38,222 nucleotides of DNA from Intestinibacter sp034113885 (GCF_034113885.1 NZ_JAXEWM010000167.1:1-38222); one strand, 5' to 3'; numbered from the stretch's first letter, positions 7,896 to 16,100 are shown. A program made the numbers and translations. The notes: generated by a model not told the origin, from the letters alone.

Positions 7896-8086
7896 GTTAA
7901 TTTACCACCTTTAAAATATTATTATAAGAAAATCTTTATCCTAAAGAGGCATAATGTTGATTTCCTATGTATTATAAAATAATACCACTTAATAATAGTT
8001 ATAATCAATTTTTTGCATATGAGTTATAAAGTATTCCATAAATGTAAATACTAAGATTATTATATATAAAATAGGGAGGCAGAGGC

Positions 8087-8638
8087 ATGAGCGCAATTGA
8101 ACTTATGAAGAACGAACACGAATATATAAAAAGGATGTTATCAGTAGTCAGAAATATGTGCATGGAATTTATCGACAACGATAAATTAGAATATGAAGAT
8201 TTTCTAAACGTAATAGATTTTATCAGGAATTTTGCAGATGGTCATCATCACAATAAAGAAGAAATAATTTTATTTAATAGAATGGTAGATAATATTGATA
8301 CAATTGGAGAAAAGTTAATTACACATGGTATGTTGGTAGAGCACGATTTAGGACGATTATACGTATCTAATCTCGAAAAAGCATTGAATCAATTTAAGTC
8401 AGGCGATTGTGAAGCTAAACTAGATATAATTGCAAATGCAGTTTCTTATACTAACTTGCTTAAGTCTCATATAGACAAAGAGGATAGAGTTATATTTGAA
8501 TTTGCAAATAGAGAATTAGATAGAGATATTTTAGATGTTGTAGATAGAGAATGTGATAAATATGAATTTGAAAACCGACAAGTTAGAGAAAAATATATAG
8601 ATTTATTAGAAAATCTTGAATTAAAATACCTAAAATAG
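8087..8638 (+). CDS. Hemerythrin-domain protein
   Basis: This 183-residue all-helical protein carries the histidine and carboxylate pattern of a hemerythrin/HHE di-iron site: H11 in NEHEYI, H53-H55 with E58/E59 in DGHHHNKEE, H80 and H86 in THGMLVEHD, and H128 with D129/E132 in SHIDKED. Such proteins bind oxygen or NO, or help repair Fe-S clusters under nitrosative stress. It has a strong GGGAGG site. Its place between an HcpR-like regulator and the hybrid-cluster-associated CxxC protein, with only 67 bases to the latter, suggests a shared stress role and probably one transcript. No copy of the hcp operator is visible upstream. Confidence 0.85.
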   Translation: MSAIELMKNEHEYIKRMLSVVRNMCMEFIDNDKLEYEDFLNVIDFIRNFADGHHHNKEEIILFNRMVDNIDTIGEKLITHGMLVEHDLGRLYVSNLEKALNQFKSGDCEAKLDIIANAVSYTNLLKSHIDKEDRVIFEFANRELDRDILDVVDRECDKYEFENRQVREKYIDLLENLELKYLK

Positions 8639-8705
8639 TTAAAGATAAATATTAGCAAATATATCATTAAATGATTGATATAAATAAAAAATAGAGGTGA
8701 ATTTT

Positions 8706-8888
8706 ATGATAACAAAAGATATGACTATAGGAGAAATATTGAGAATGAAACCAGATGCTGCAGAGGTTTTAATTGGCATGGGTATGGGATGTTTAGGCTG
8801 TCCTTCTGCACAAGTTGAGACTTTAGAGGAAGCTTGTAAGGTACATGGACATGATGTAGAAGATATTTTAGCTCAATTAAACAAATAG
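8706..8888 (+). CDS. DUF1858 / hybrid-cluster-protein-associated CxxC domain protein
   Basis: This 60-residue protein starts MITKDMTIGEIL and contains C29-x2-C32 in GCLGCPSA, followed by ETLEEACKVHGHDVEDIL. It matches DUF1858 and the TIGR model named 'hybrid cluster protein-associated redox disulfide domain', a small cytoplasmic thiol protein that repeatedly occurs beside hcp. The exact role is unknown; a redox disulfide is the usual guess. The frame could begin nine bases earlier at a GTG, but that codon lies inside the GAGGTG ribosome site, so ATG at 8706 is preferred. It is likely cotranscribed with the hemerythrin gene. Confidence 0.88.
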   Translation: MITKDMTIGEILRMKPDAAEVLIGMGMGCLGCPSAQVETLEEACKVHGHDVEDILAQLNK

Positions 8889-8895
8889 GATATTT

Positions 8896-8938
8896 AACCC
8901 TCAGTGGGCTAGTTCCAACTGAGGGTTGTTATTTATTA
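8896..8938. terminator. Terminator between convergent genes
   Basis: AACCCTCAGT at 8896-8905 pairs perfectly with ACTGAGGGTT at 8918-8927 across a 12-base loop. The following T tract is broken (GTTATTTATT). It sits between the CxxC-protein gene and the convergent EFR1 gene. Confidence 0.75.
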
Positions 8939-8945
8939 AAGCCTA

Positions 8946-9743
8946 CTACATAAAAAGTTCTGGTTGCTTTTGTTCAGAACAAGTTAACATCAAAAATCCT
9001 TTGAATTCTTTGAATTTATTGTACATTTCAGATGTCATAACTTTAGCATTTTGTGGGCATACTTTTACACATGCACAGCAATGTATGCATTTTGATATAT
9101 CAGTTATAAGTTTAGGATTTCCTTTATCTATTATACCCATAGGACAGACATCTTTACATGAACCGCAGTCATTGCAGTTGTCTAATGTTTCTGGTTCCCA
9201 TTCAATCGTAGCAGAAGCTGATTCTTTGTAAGGACGATTTCCTGGAATATTTATTTTTTCAAAGTCATTTACAGAATTTATATTTTGTATTTTTTGTTTT
9301 GATTTTAATGCAAAGTCTTTTGCTATATTTAAGTCATCGTCGTTAGGACGACCACCTGCTATTTCAGCGCCAAATGAATGCTCACCTATAAACGCTCCAG
9401 CAGATACTATCTTAAATCCACCTTCTTCAAGATAATCTGATAATTCTAAAAGAGCATCCTCGTAATCTCTATTACCGTATACAACTACGGGGATACATAG
9501 TGTATTATTAGCTTTTAGATTTTTTACAAATTCTTGTACTAGATAAGGTATTCTACCTCCATATACAGGCATACCAATTATTAAAAGTTCATCTTCTTTA
9601 AAATTTTCAACCTTTTTTGTTCTATCGAATGTTATATCGTAAGTATTTATTTCACTGGAAAATACATTTGCTATAGTTTCAACTATAGTTTTTGTTGTAT
9701 TTGTAGGGCTGAAATATATAGTACTTATTTTGTTTAATTTCAT
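8946..9743 (-). CDS. EFR1-family flavodoxin-ferredoxin fusion
   Basis: This 265-residue protein has an N-terminal flavodoxin-like fold with the FMN phosphate loop YFSPTNTTK (about residues 10-18), the IGMPVYGGRIP strand-loop (about 56-66) and GAFIGEHSF, followed by two ferredoxin motifs, each C-x2-C-x2-C-x3-CP (CNDCGSCKDVCP and CIHCCACVKVCP). This is the EFR1 architecture common in clostridia. It should move electrons between 4Fe-4S clusters and FMN in the cytoplasm; the partner is unknown. Being convergent with the hcp-associated genes, it is a possible electron donor for Hcp, but only position supports that. Start ATG behind AGGAGG. Confidence 0.88.
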   Translation of the reverse strand: MKLNKISTIYFSPTNTTKTIVETIANVFSSEINTYDITFDRTKKVENFKEDELLIIGMPVYGGRIPYLVQEFVKNLKANNTLCIPVVVYGNRDYEDALLELSDYLEEGGFKIVSAGAFIGEHSFGAEIAGGRPNDDDLNIAKDFALKSKQKIQNINSVNDFEKINIPGNRPYKESASATIEWEPETLDNCNDCGSCKDVCPMGIIDKGNPKLITDISKCIHCCACVKVCPQNAKVMTSEMYNKFKEFKGFLMLTCSEQKQPELFM

Positions 9744-9851
9744 ATTATCATCCTCCTAATTCCTAAAAATGTAAAAAAAATTTATTATAAATTTATTATA
9801 AAATATATGGTGTAATATAGCAAAATTTGTTATTATATATTGTATACATAG

Positions 9852-9866
9852 AAAAGTTTGAAAATT
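9852..9866. promoter_or_regulatory. Weak CodY-box-like sequence upstream of ilvE
   Basis: AAAAGTTTGAAAATT matches the Firmicutes CodY consensus AATTTTCWGAAAATT at 11 of 15 positions. Branched-chain amino acid genes are frequent CodY targets in clostridia. The match is marginal and AT-rich DNA gives many such hits. Confidence 0.2.
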
Positions 9867-9902
9867 GTAAATAATTAAAAAATAGCAGAGGAGACAGTTT
9901 TT

Positions 9903-10925
9903 ATGGAGAAAACGAATATAAAATGGGATGAACTAGGATTTAACTATGGATATGTAGATAATATATATGTATCTTATTGGAAAGATGGAAAATGGGATGA
10001 AGGAAAGATACAACAAGGAGATAAAATATCTATAAGTGTAGGAGCTACAGCTCTACATTATGGACAAGAATGCTTCGAAGGATTAAAGGCATATTCAACA
10101 AAAGATGGATCTATACAATTATTTAGACCAGATATGAATGCAAAAAGACTTCAAGATAGCTGCAAAAGAATATTAATGCCTGAAGTACCAGTTGATAAAT
10201 TTATAGATGCGTGTATTCAAGTTGTAAAAGCAAATGAAAAATACGTACCACCATATGGAACAGGTGCTACATATTATTTAAGACCATTTATGATAGGTTG
10301 TGGAGATAATATAGGTGTTGGACCAGCTCCAGAATATTTATTCTGCATATTTGGTATACCAGTAGGACCATACTTCAAAGGTGGATTTAAGCCAGTTTCA
10401 ATGACAACTGCTAAATACGATAGAGCAGCACCATGGGGAACTGGAGCTACTAAGGTTGGTGGAAATTACGCAGGTAGTTTACTTCCTCACAAAATAGCAA
10501 ATGAAGAAGGTTATTCTGATTGTATATACTTAGACCCAGCGACTCACACTAAGATAGAAGAAGCAGGAGCTGCAAACTTCTTTGGTATAACTAAAGACAA
10601 CAAATTTATAACTCCAAATTCACCATCTATCCTACCAAGTATAACTAGAAATTCATTATTGACAGTTGCTAGAGATTACTTAGGCATGGAAGCAATAGAA
10701 GGCGAAATATTAATAGATGATATAGATCAATTTGTAGAAGTAGGTGCTTGTGGTACAGCTGCAGTTGTTGCACCAATAGGAAGCATATTCTACAATGACA
10801 AAGAATACATATTCCACAGCAAGGAAGAAGCTGGACCAGTTATCACTAAATTATATGAAACTCTATATGGAATACAATTTGGTGATGTAGAAGCTCCAGA
10901 AGGATGGATAGTAAAAGTTAAATAA
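9903..10925 (+). CDS. ilvE: Branched-chain amino acid aminotransferase
   Basis: This 340-residue protein is a class IV PLP-dependent aminotransferase of the long BCAT type. Visible marks are LHYGQECFEGLKAY (47-64), FRPDMNAKRL (74-83), the PLP lysine K184 in GATKVGGNYAGSLLP, EEAGAANFF (219-227) with the PLP-binding Glu, and TRNSLL and GACGTAAVV that hold the cofactor phosphate. It interconverts Val, Leu and Ile with their 2-oxo acids. In a fatty-acid-making anaerobe these oxo acids also feed branched primers, though no branched-chain dehydrogenase is nearby. Monocistronic: AGAGGAG site before the start and a strong terminator after the stop. Confidence 0.95.
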   Translation: MEKTNIKWDELGFNYGYVDNIYVSYWKDGKWDEGKIQQGDKISISVGATALHYGQECFEGLKAYSTKDGSIQLFRPDMNAKRLQDSCKRILMPEVPVDKFIDACIQVVKANEKYVPPYGTGATYYLRPFMIGCGDNIGVGPAPEYLFCIFGIPVGPYFKGGFKPVSMTTAKYDRAAPWGTGATKVGGNYAGSLLPHKIANEEGYSDCIYLDPATHTKIEEAGAANFFGITKDNKFITPNSPSILPSITRNSLLTVARDYLGMEAIEGEILIDDIDQFVEVGACGTAAVVAPIGSIFYNDKEYIFHSKEEAGPVITKLYETLYGIQFGDVEAPEGWIVKVK

Positions 10926-10938
10926 GGATAAATAATGG

Positions 10939-10975
10939 CTGCTATAGGGGAATTATCTCTTATAGCAGTTTTTTA
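10939..10975 (+). terminator. Intrinsic terminator of ilvE
   Basis: CTGCTATA at 10939-10946 pairs with TATAGCAG at 10961-10968, with further pairing inside (GGGGA with TCTCT), followed by TTTTTTATT. Confidence 0.85.
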
Positions 10976-11051
10976 TTAAATGAAAAATTTGTCGTAATAA
11001 ATAAACAGGATAAGATTACAAGAATGGACATTTTTCGATGTATAAATAGTA

Positions 11052-11057
11052 TATAAT
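11052..11057 (+). promoter_or_regulatory. -10 element before the lipoprotein gene
   Basis: TATAAT lies 40 bases before the start codon of the lipoprotein gene. The -35 region is weak. Given as a candidate only. Confidence 0.4.
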
Positions 11058-11097
11058 GTTCTTAAAATAAAAAATTCAAGAGGGAGGATTTAAAGGA

Positions 11098-11706
11098 ATG
11101 TTAAAAAAATTATTGAGTTTAGTTACAATAGGACTTATATCAATTTCATTGGTTGCATGTAGTGGAGAACAATCAAAAGAAAGTGCTAGTGGAAGTGATC
11201 AAAGTCAAGAACAACAAAAAGATACAGCTAATAACAGTAAAGGAACAGTATATGAAGTAAAAGGAGCAACAACAGAAGATAAAAATATTATTCAAACTAT
11301 AAAAGAGGTTGCTGTGTTTGATAATATGACAGATGCAGTAAATAGTTATGATCAAAGTGATTTAGTTATAAACGATGAAAATAAGGATAAAGTCACTGTA
11401 GTTGTAAAATTCGAGATTCAAAACAAAAATGATTTTATGATAAGTACTTATCCATGTCAAGCGACATTTATAACAAATACTGGCGAACAAGTTGAAGCTG
11501 ACACATGGGCTAGTGAAAGTTTTGATGGAGACATATATGAGGGAGTAACAAAAGAAGGTCATGTATTGTTTAATTTAGACAAAACAACAATAGACGAGCT
11601 TAAAAGTTTTAAAATGGCTTGGTCTACAAATCATGAAAATGGAACAAGTGATAATTATGATGATGATTATTACAAGGATAACAAATTAGAAGTAAAACTA
11701 AGATAG
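11098..11706 (+). CDS. Lipoprotein of unknown function
   Basis: This 202-residue protein begins with a lipoprotein signal: MLKKLL, a hydrophobic core, and lipobox SLVAC with C21 as the lipidated residue. A low-complexity Ser/Gln/Lys linker (about 22-50) follows. The C-terminal domain (about 80-202) is rich in beta strand, with VTVVVKFEIQNKND and later YPCQATFITNTGEQV, typical of the Ig-like DUF4352/DUF5067 type fold found in many Gram-positive lipoproteins. It should sit on the outer face of the membrane. It stands between terminators, so it is transcribed alone. It precedes the BlaI/M56 locus but I see no evidence of a link. Specific function not recognised. Confidence 0.8.
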   Translation: MLKKLLSLVTIGLISISLVACSGEQSKESASGSDQSQEQQKDTANNSKGTVYEVKGATTEDKNIIQTIKEVAVFDNMTDAVNSYDQSDLVINDENKDKVTVVVKFEIQNKNDFMISTYPCQATFITNTGEQVEADTWASESFDGDIYEGVTKEGHVLFNLDKTTIDELKSFKMAWSTNHENGTSDNYDDDYYKDNKLEVKLR

Positions 11707-11730
11707 TTATTTAATCTTTTTTACTATAAG

Positions 11731-11760
11731 TAGCAGATATTAATTTATCTGCTATTTTTA
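11731..11760 (+). terminator. Intrinsic terminator of the lipoprotein gene
   Basis: TAGCAGATA at 11731-11739 and TATCTGCTA at 11746-11754 form a perfect 9-bp stem with a six-base loop, followed by TTTTTATG. Confidence 0.85.
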
Positions 11761-11787
11761 TGCAAAAAATTTCGATAGACAAAATTG

Positions 11788-11803
11788 GTTTATCGTGATA
11801 AAC
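11788..11803. promoter_or_regulatory. Candidate BlaI-type operator, distal site
   Basis: GTTTATCGTGATAAAC has 7-base arms around a two-base centre. Its core TTTAT/ATAAA is repeated in the second palindrome centred 31 bases downstream. Both lie directly in front of the BlaI-family repressor gene, suggesting autorepression. Confidence 0.6.
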
Positions 11804-11817
11804 TTAAAATAAATATA

Positions 11818-11835
11818 GGTTTATTACAATAAACC
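11818..11835. promoter_or_regulatory. Candidate BlaI-type operator, proximal site
   Basis: GGTTTATTACAATAAACC has perfect 8-base arms around a central AC and contains TTACAA, close to the TACA half-site core of staphylococcal BlaI/MecI operators. It ends one base before the AAAGGAGG ribosome site of the repressor gene. Two sites about three helical turns apart fit dimers binding on the same face. Confidence 0.6.
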
Positions 11836-11853
11836 AAAAGGAGGATGGAAATT

Positions 11854-12213
11854 ATGGATTATAAATTATTCGATGCGGAATATAAATTTATGAATATTAT
11901 CTGGGAGGAGGAGCCTGTTAAATCAGGTGATCTAGTTAAATTATGTAATGAAAGACTTGGATGGAAAAAATCGACTACATATACCGTACTAAGAAAATTA
12001 TCTCAAAGAAATTTTGTAAAAAATGAAAATACAATAGTGACATCGTTAGTTAAAAAGGAGGAAACACAAAAATACGAAAGTCATGAAGTAGTTGATAAAT
12101 CATTTGGCGGCTCGCTACCTAAATTTTTGACTGCGTTTTTTGGAGATAAAAAAATTTCTAAAAAGGAAGCAGATGAGTTGAAGAAATTGATAGATTCTTA
12201 TAAAGAAGATTAG
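11854..12213 (+). CDS. BlaI/MecI/CopY-family repressor
   Basis: This 119-residue protein starts MDYKLFDAEYKFMNIIW and carries the BlaI winged helix (about 3-75: VKSGDLVKLCNERLGWKKST, then TYTVLRKLSQRNFV) and a C-terminal dimer region (LTAFFGDKKISKKEADELKK). BlaI proteins repress their own operon and are cut, or made to dissociate, after signalling by an M56 membrane protease. The frame also has an ATG nine bases earlier, but it overlaps the AAAGGAGG site, so 11854 is chosen. Two palindromes precede it and two M56 genes follow 17 bases after its stop, which matches the blaI-blaR1 arrangement. Confidence 0.92.
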   Translation: MDYKLFDAEYKFMNIIWEEEPVKSGDLVKLCNERLGWKKSTTYTVLRKLSQRNFVKNENTIVTSLVKKEETQKYESHEVVDKSFGGSLPKFLTAFFGDKKISKKEADELKKLIDSYKED

Positions 12214-12230
12214 AAAAGAGAGGGATTAAC

Positions 12231-14066
12231 ATGTATTTACTAGAGAGTATATTTAAAAATATATTGGATATGAGTATAACTGCAAGTTATGTTGCGATTG
12301 TAGTTATTGCTATTCGATTTGCTATTAGAAAAGCTCCTAAAGGTTTTTCTTTTGCGCTTTGGATAGCTGTCTTATTTAGGCTAGTGTGTCCGATATCGTT
12401 TATTTCTAAATTGAGTCTCTTTAACTTTATTAATAGAGATGGATTTAGAAAAATAGATGGAGCTTCCAAAAATATAACTGTAAATAATACTATTTCAAAT
12501 ATTTCGACGAGCCAAGCTTCAAATAATAATGTAGCAGAGCATACTGTCGATAATTTAGTCGATAATACTCAAGGCTTTGAAATTAATTTTACGCAGATAG
12601 CGGCAATTTTATGGTTAATAGGTATTCAAGTATTAATCGTGTATTTTATCGTGTCGTATATAAAGACCCATTCGAGAATAAAAATGGCGACATTGTACGG
12701 CGAAAACATATATGAAAGCGATCAAATAGACACAGCATTTGTATTTGGATTTTTTATACCTAAAATATACATACCTACAAATGTGACTGAGCAGGAAAAA
12801 ATATACATAATCGAACACGAAAAGGTGCATTTGAGAAGGAAGGATTATTTGATAAAAATAATAGCATTTTTACTTTTAACAGTGCATTGGTTTAATCCGA
12901 TTATGTGGATAAGCTTCATGCTTATGGCTAGAGATATGGAGATGTCCTGTGATGAAAAGGTAATGAAGAATTTAGGAGAAGATATAAGGGCTGATTATAG
13001 CTACTCACTTTTAAATTTAGCTGTTAATAGAGGTAATACGTTCAATGTACCTATTTCGTTCTCTGAAAATAGTATTAAATCTAGGATAAAAAATATTTTA
13101 AACTATAAAAAACCTAAAAAGTCAGTGATTTTAATAGTTGTATTGCTAATAGCTGCTTCTACGCTGTTTTTAATATCTAATCCTAAAAATAACGACTTAG
13201 ATAATTCAGAGTCGCTAGTTAAAAATATAGAAGCATTAGAACAAAAAAGTGAAAATAAAAATGTACTGATTGAAGATCTAGCAGAGTTGACTGATTTTGA
13301 GTGGGATTATTTGTACAGCTTTTCTCCATATGCGTCTAAAGAGGATATAGAGAGTGCAATAGGCTTTAAGTCTAATAAAATACGAGAAGGCTTAAATGAA
13401 GGTATGAATCAAATTGTCTTTATAAAGGATAAAGAAATCGTATGCTATATTTACGGCTATCCAGATGATAGTGTGTATTTCGATTTTAATAATTTCTACG
13501 ACGGAGCTGGGGAATATAGTAAATATGTAAATTCATTATATGTAAACTCTACTAAATACATACAATTATCTAGTAAAGGAAAACACAAATTTTTACTAAA
13601 TCAAGATGATGATTACTTGAAAATGTCGTATATGGTAGAAGTTCCGCCACAACAAACGCAAATATATACAAGCGATGGAGAAGAAGTAAAAGAAGATTAT
13701 ACTTACGATAAACTTCTCATATCAAGCGATGATATTGCAATTGTAAAGAAAAATACTACTGAAGAGGAAATTGCAAAAATATTATTTATGGAAAATATCA
13801 AGTCGGAAAAAATGTATTCTGAAGATGGAGATAGTACAGTATCAGATTGCGTAATAAAGAACCTTAAATTAAAGGAACGTTTAGGTAGCGATAAATTTAG
13901 GTTAGAGATGGATTTCGACTTAAAAATGGCTCCGGGATTTGAAAAATTTCATGCAGGAAATGGAGTACTTACGGATGACGGTTGGTGTGTGGACAAATAT
14001 AATTTATTAGATATAGAAAAGATAGATAAAGATACATATATGATATCAGATATTTATACTGGATAG
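12231..14066 (+). CDS. M56 (BlaR1-like) membrane metalloprotease sensor, non-PBP ectodomain
   Basis: This 611-residue protein follows the BlaR1 membrane plan: helices at about 19-34, 41-60, 122-144 and 206-228, the zinc protease motif H196-E-K-V-H200 on the cytoplasmic side, then E237 and C240-D in DMEMSCDEKVM, and a fifth helix at about 298-316. The extracellular part (320-611) is not a penicillin-binding domain: no SxxK, SxN or KTG motif is visible. It holds a segment with FEWDYLYSFSPYASKEDIESA (about 352-373) and a second region near the C-terminus that looks NTF2- or DUF-like. Beta-lactam sensing is therefore unlikely; the ligand is unknown. It should cleave or control the adjacent BlaI-type repressor. 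It follows that gene by 17 bases. Confidence 0.88.
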   Translation: MYLLESIFKNILDMSITASYVAIVVIAIRFAIRKAPKGFSFALWIAVLFRLVCPISFISKLSLFNFINRDGFRKIDGASKNITVNNTISNISTSQASNNNVAEHTVDNLVDNTQGFEINFTQIAAILWLIGIQVLIVYFIVSYIKTHSRIKMATLYGENIYESDQIDTAFVFGFFIPKIYIPTNVTEQEKIYIIEHEKVHLRRKDYLIKIIAFLLLTVHWFNPIMWISFMLMARDMEMSCDEKVMKNLGEDIRADYSYSLLNLAVNRGNTFNVPISFSENSIKSRIKNILNYKKPKKSVILIVVLLIAASTLFLISNPKNNDLDNSESLVKNIEALEQKSENKNVLIEDLAELTDFEWDYLYSFSPYASKEDIESAIGFKSNKIREGLNEGMNQIVFIKDKEIVCYIYGYPDDSVYFDFNNFYDGAGEYSKYVNSLYVNSTKYIQLSSKGKHKFLLNQDDDYLKMSYMVEVPPQQTQIYTSDGEEVKEDYTYDKLLISSDDIAIVKKNTTEEEIAKILFMENIKSEKMYSEDGDSTVSDCVIKNLKLKERLGSDKFRLEMDFDLKMAPGFEKFHAGNGVLTDDGWCVDKYNLLDIEKIDKDTYMISDIYTG

Positions 14067-14089
14067 AAATTGGGAGGGGAGGTAAATAC

Positions 14090-15601
14090 ATGGATTTTTT
14101 AGAGCTAGTGTTCAATGAAGTAGTAAATATGACTAAAATCGGATCAGTGTTATTTTTAATAATACTGATAGCTAGATATATGTTGAATAGATTTCCTAAG
14201 ATATATTCTTATTTACTGTGGATAGCTTTATTTGTAAGATTGCTCATACCAATGAATTTAAGTGTTTCGATGGGATTGATAGTTTTAAGAAACTTTAAGA
14301 AAAAAATAAATACAAATACTCTCCAAAATATATCAGATGGGGTAGTAAGGGAATATAGTTCATCTAATGATGTAATATCGACTTTAGATTTACATAGAAA
14401 TACAATGCAGTATTTTTTATGGTTTGTGATAATTATATGGATAATAGGAATGATCGTGATTGGAGTTTACAGTATAATTTCATATATAAAGATGAGAAAA
14501 AAATTGAGCACAGCTACGATTGTAAAAGACAATATTTACGAGACAGATATGATAAACTCTCCTTTTGTATTTGGATTTTTTAAGCCTAGAATATATATTC
14601 CTATAGATCTCAATGAAATGGAGAAGTTGTATTTAATACGACATGAAAAAATACACATAGATAGATTTGATTATATTTTGAAAAAAGTGTGTTTTTTAGC
14701 AGTAATCGTACATTGGTTTAATCCACTTGTATGGAAGGCTTTTTCATTTATGAGTGAGGATATGGAGATGTCTTGTGATGAGAGAGTTATGAAGGATTTT
14801 AGAGGGACTATAAAGGTCGATTACAGTAATTCATTGTTGGAATTTGCTGCATTTTCTTCGGATTACTTATACGCTCCTATAGCTTTTGGAGAAATTTATA
14901 TTGAGAAGAGAATAAAAAATATACTAAATTATAAAAAGATAAGATACAAGACATATAAAGTGATTTATATAGCTTTTATATTTTGGGCGGTATTTACTGT
15001 ATCTAATCCAAGTGCATACCAGTTATATAATAATGGTGAGTATGGATTATTAGAGCAAGATTTTTCGATATATGAAAATGAAGAATACGATAATCACACA
15101 AGAGAAATTATATCTATAAAGCAGAGTATAGCTGATTTTAAGTCAACAGGAAATATAAAAGACATTTATATTTATGACATACAGAAGATAGGTAATAATT
15201 TAATAGTTGGTTTTTCATCAGAATATAAAATTGGTGTATGCGTGTTTAAAAATACAAAAGAAGGTATGTCACCTATATATGTTCAATTAAAAAAAAGAAT
15301 TATAAAGCACGCACCAATTGATATATCAGGCGGATCATTTATTATAGATTACGGTAAAAATTTAGAAAAAAAAGCTTTGGTTTTAGTCTGTAATGGAAGT
15401 GATTCTATAAATGCAAAAATTTATTTAAACAAAAAAGTCGTGGCAACTGGTCATACTAAATTGAATGAAGTCGACATGGATATAATAGATTTGACTAAAT
15501 TTAAAGATGAGGATTTGGAGTTTGAATATTTTGACAGTAGAGGCAAAGAAATAGATATGAATAACTTTGTAAAGTATGATGCTTTAGGTTTGGAGATTTG
15601 A
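14090..15601 (+). CDS. Second M56 (BlaR1-like) membrane metalloprotease sensor
   Basis: This 503-residue protein is a paralogue of the previous one in its N-terminal 300 residues: helices at about 17-33, 40-58, 108-131 and 198-216, the motif H185-E-K-I-H189, and E226/C229-D in DMEMSCDERVM. The ectodomain (about 320-503) is shorter and shows no clear similarity by eye to the first one's. It ends in a beta-rich stretch (VLVCNGSDSINAKIYLNK and on). No SxxK/KTG motifs are seen. Both proteins probably act on the single BlaI-type repressor encoded upstream. Strong GGGAGG site, 23 bases after the previous stop. Confidence 0.87.
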   Translation: MDFLELVFNEVVNMTKIGSVLFLIILIARYMLNRFPKIYSYLLWIALFVRLLIPMNLSVSMGLIVLRNFKKKINTNTLQNISDGVVREYSSSNDVISTLDLHRNTMQYFLWFVIIIWIIGMIVIGVYSIISYIKMRKKLSTATIVKDNIYETDMINSPFVFGFFKPRIYIPIDLNEMEKLYLIRHEKIHIDRFDYILKKVCFLAVIVHWFNPLVWKAFSFMSEDMEMSCDERVMKDFRGTIKVDYSNSLLEFAAFSSDYLYAPIAFGEIYIEKRIKNILNYKKIRYKTYKVIYIAFIFWAVFTVSNPSAYQLYNNGEYGLLEQDFSIYENEEYDNHTREIISIKQSIADFKSTGNIKDIYIYDIQKIGNNLIVGFSSEYKIGVCVFKNTKEGMSPIYVQLKKRIIKHAPIDISGGSFIIDYGKNLEKKALVLVCNGSDSINAKIYLNKKVVATGHTKLNEVDMDIIDLTKFKDEDLEFEYFDSRGKEIDMNNFVKYDALGLEI

Positions 15602-15603
15602 TT

Positions 15604-16056
15604 ATGGATGTTACAATAACAGACGAAGTTTTATTTCAATTGCTTAATATTATATTATATATAGGTGTTATAGCGATTGTATATAATTATTTAAAAAATA
15701 TACATAATATCGAAATAGATAGAGATATTATAAAAAATAAAACGAGAAAAAATAAATTTTCTCAAAAGAAAAAAATAATTTGCTACTTAGGTTTACTAAT
15801 TTCATTTATTTTAATGGAAAAGGATGATAGTAGTTCGGGAGTGCTTGCAGATAAAATATTTAAACCTATTATAAGTGATACATGGACATTTTACTATGCA
15901 TCGATAATTACAGCAGTAATTCTATATTTTAGTATAAAAGGAATCAATGAAGAATCTGAGTTTAATATTATAAAGACACCATTTGATAGATTCATTGCGG
16001 TCGTAGTATTTATGTATGGTTTTTCAAAAATATGGAGTTTGATAAGCATGTTTTAA
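15604..16056 (+). CDS. Small membrane protein of unknown function in the BlaI/M56 operon
   Basis: This 150-residue protein has about four hydrophobic segments (roughly 9-30, 57-71, 93-112 and 127-148) with a very basic loop between the first two (KNKTRKNKFSQKKK). I recognise no family. A TTG six bases earlier would overlap the previous stop codon but lies two bases from the GGAG site, so ATG at 15604 is chosen. The two-base gap after the second M56 gene suggests translational coupling and a shared operon, making it a candidate target or accessory of the sensor system. A terminator follows. Confidence 0.6.
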   Translation: MDVTITDEVLFQLLNIILYIGVIAIVYNYLKNIHNIEIDRDIIKNKTRKNKFSQKKKIICYLGLLISFILMEKDDSSSGVLADKIFKPIISDTWTFYYASIITAVILYFSIKGINEESEFNIIKTPFDRFIAVVVFMYGFSKIWSLISMF

Positions 16057-16065
16057 GAAAAAAGA

Positions 16066-16100
16066 GGCCTTAGAAGATAAAGTTTAATCTTCTAAGGTTT
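16066..16100. terminator. Bidirectional terminator
   Basis: CCTTAGAAGAT at 16068-16078 pairs perfectly with ATCTTCTAAGG at 16087-16097. On the minus strand it is followed by CCTCTTTTTTC and on the plus strand by TTTTACTTTTTC. The right arm contains the stop codon of the convergent DUF2232 gene. Confidence 0.85.

Noticed and set aside
7896..8086. A second HcpR operator in front of the hemerythrin or regulator gene
   Set aside because: I searched the gap for GTAAC/GTTAC pairs at the right spacing and found none.
8926..9231. A plus-strand frame with Cys and His residues opposite the EFR1 gene
   Set aside because: It is the reverse reading of the ferredoxin part of EFR1; the Cys pattern there has no known motif.
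12231..14066. A beta-lactam resistance locus (blaR1/mecR1)
   Set aside because: Neither ectodomain shows SxxK, SxN or KTG motifs, and no beta-lactamase or resistant transpeptidase gene is adjacent.
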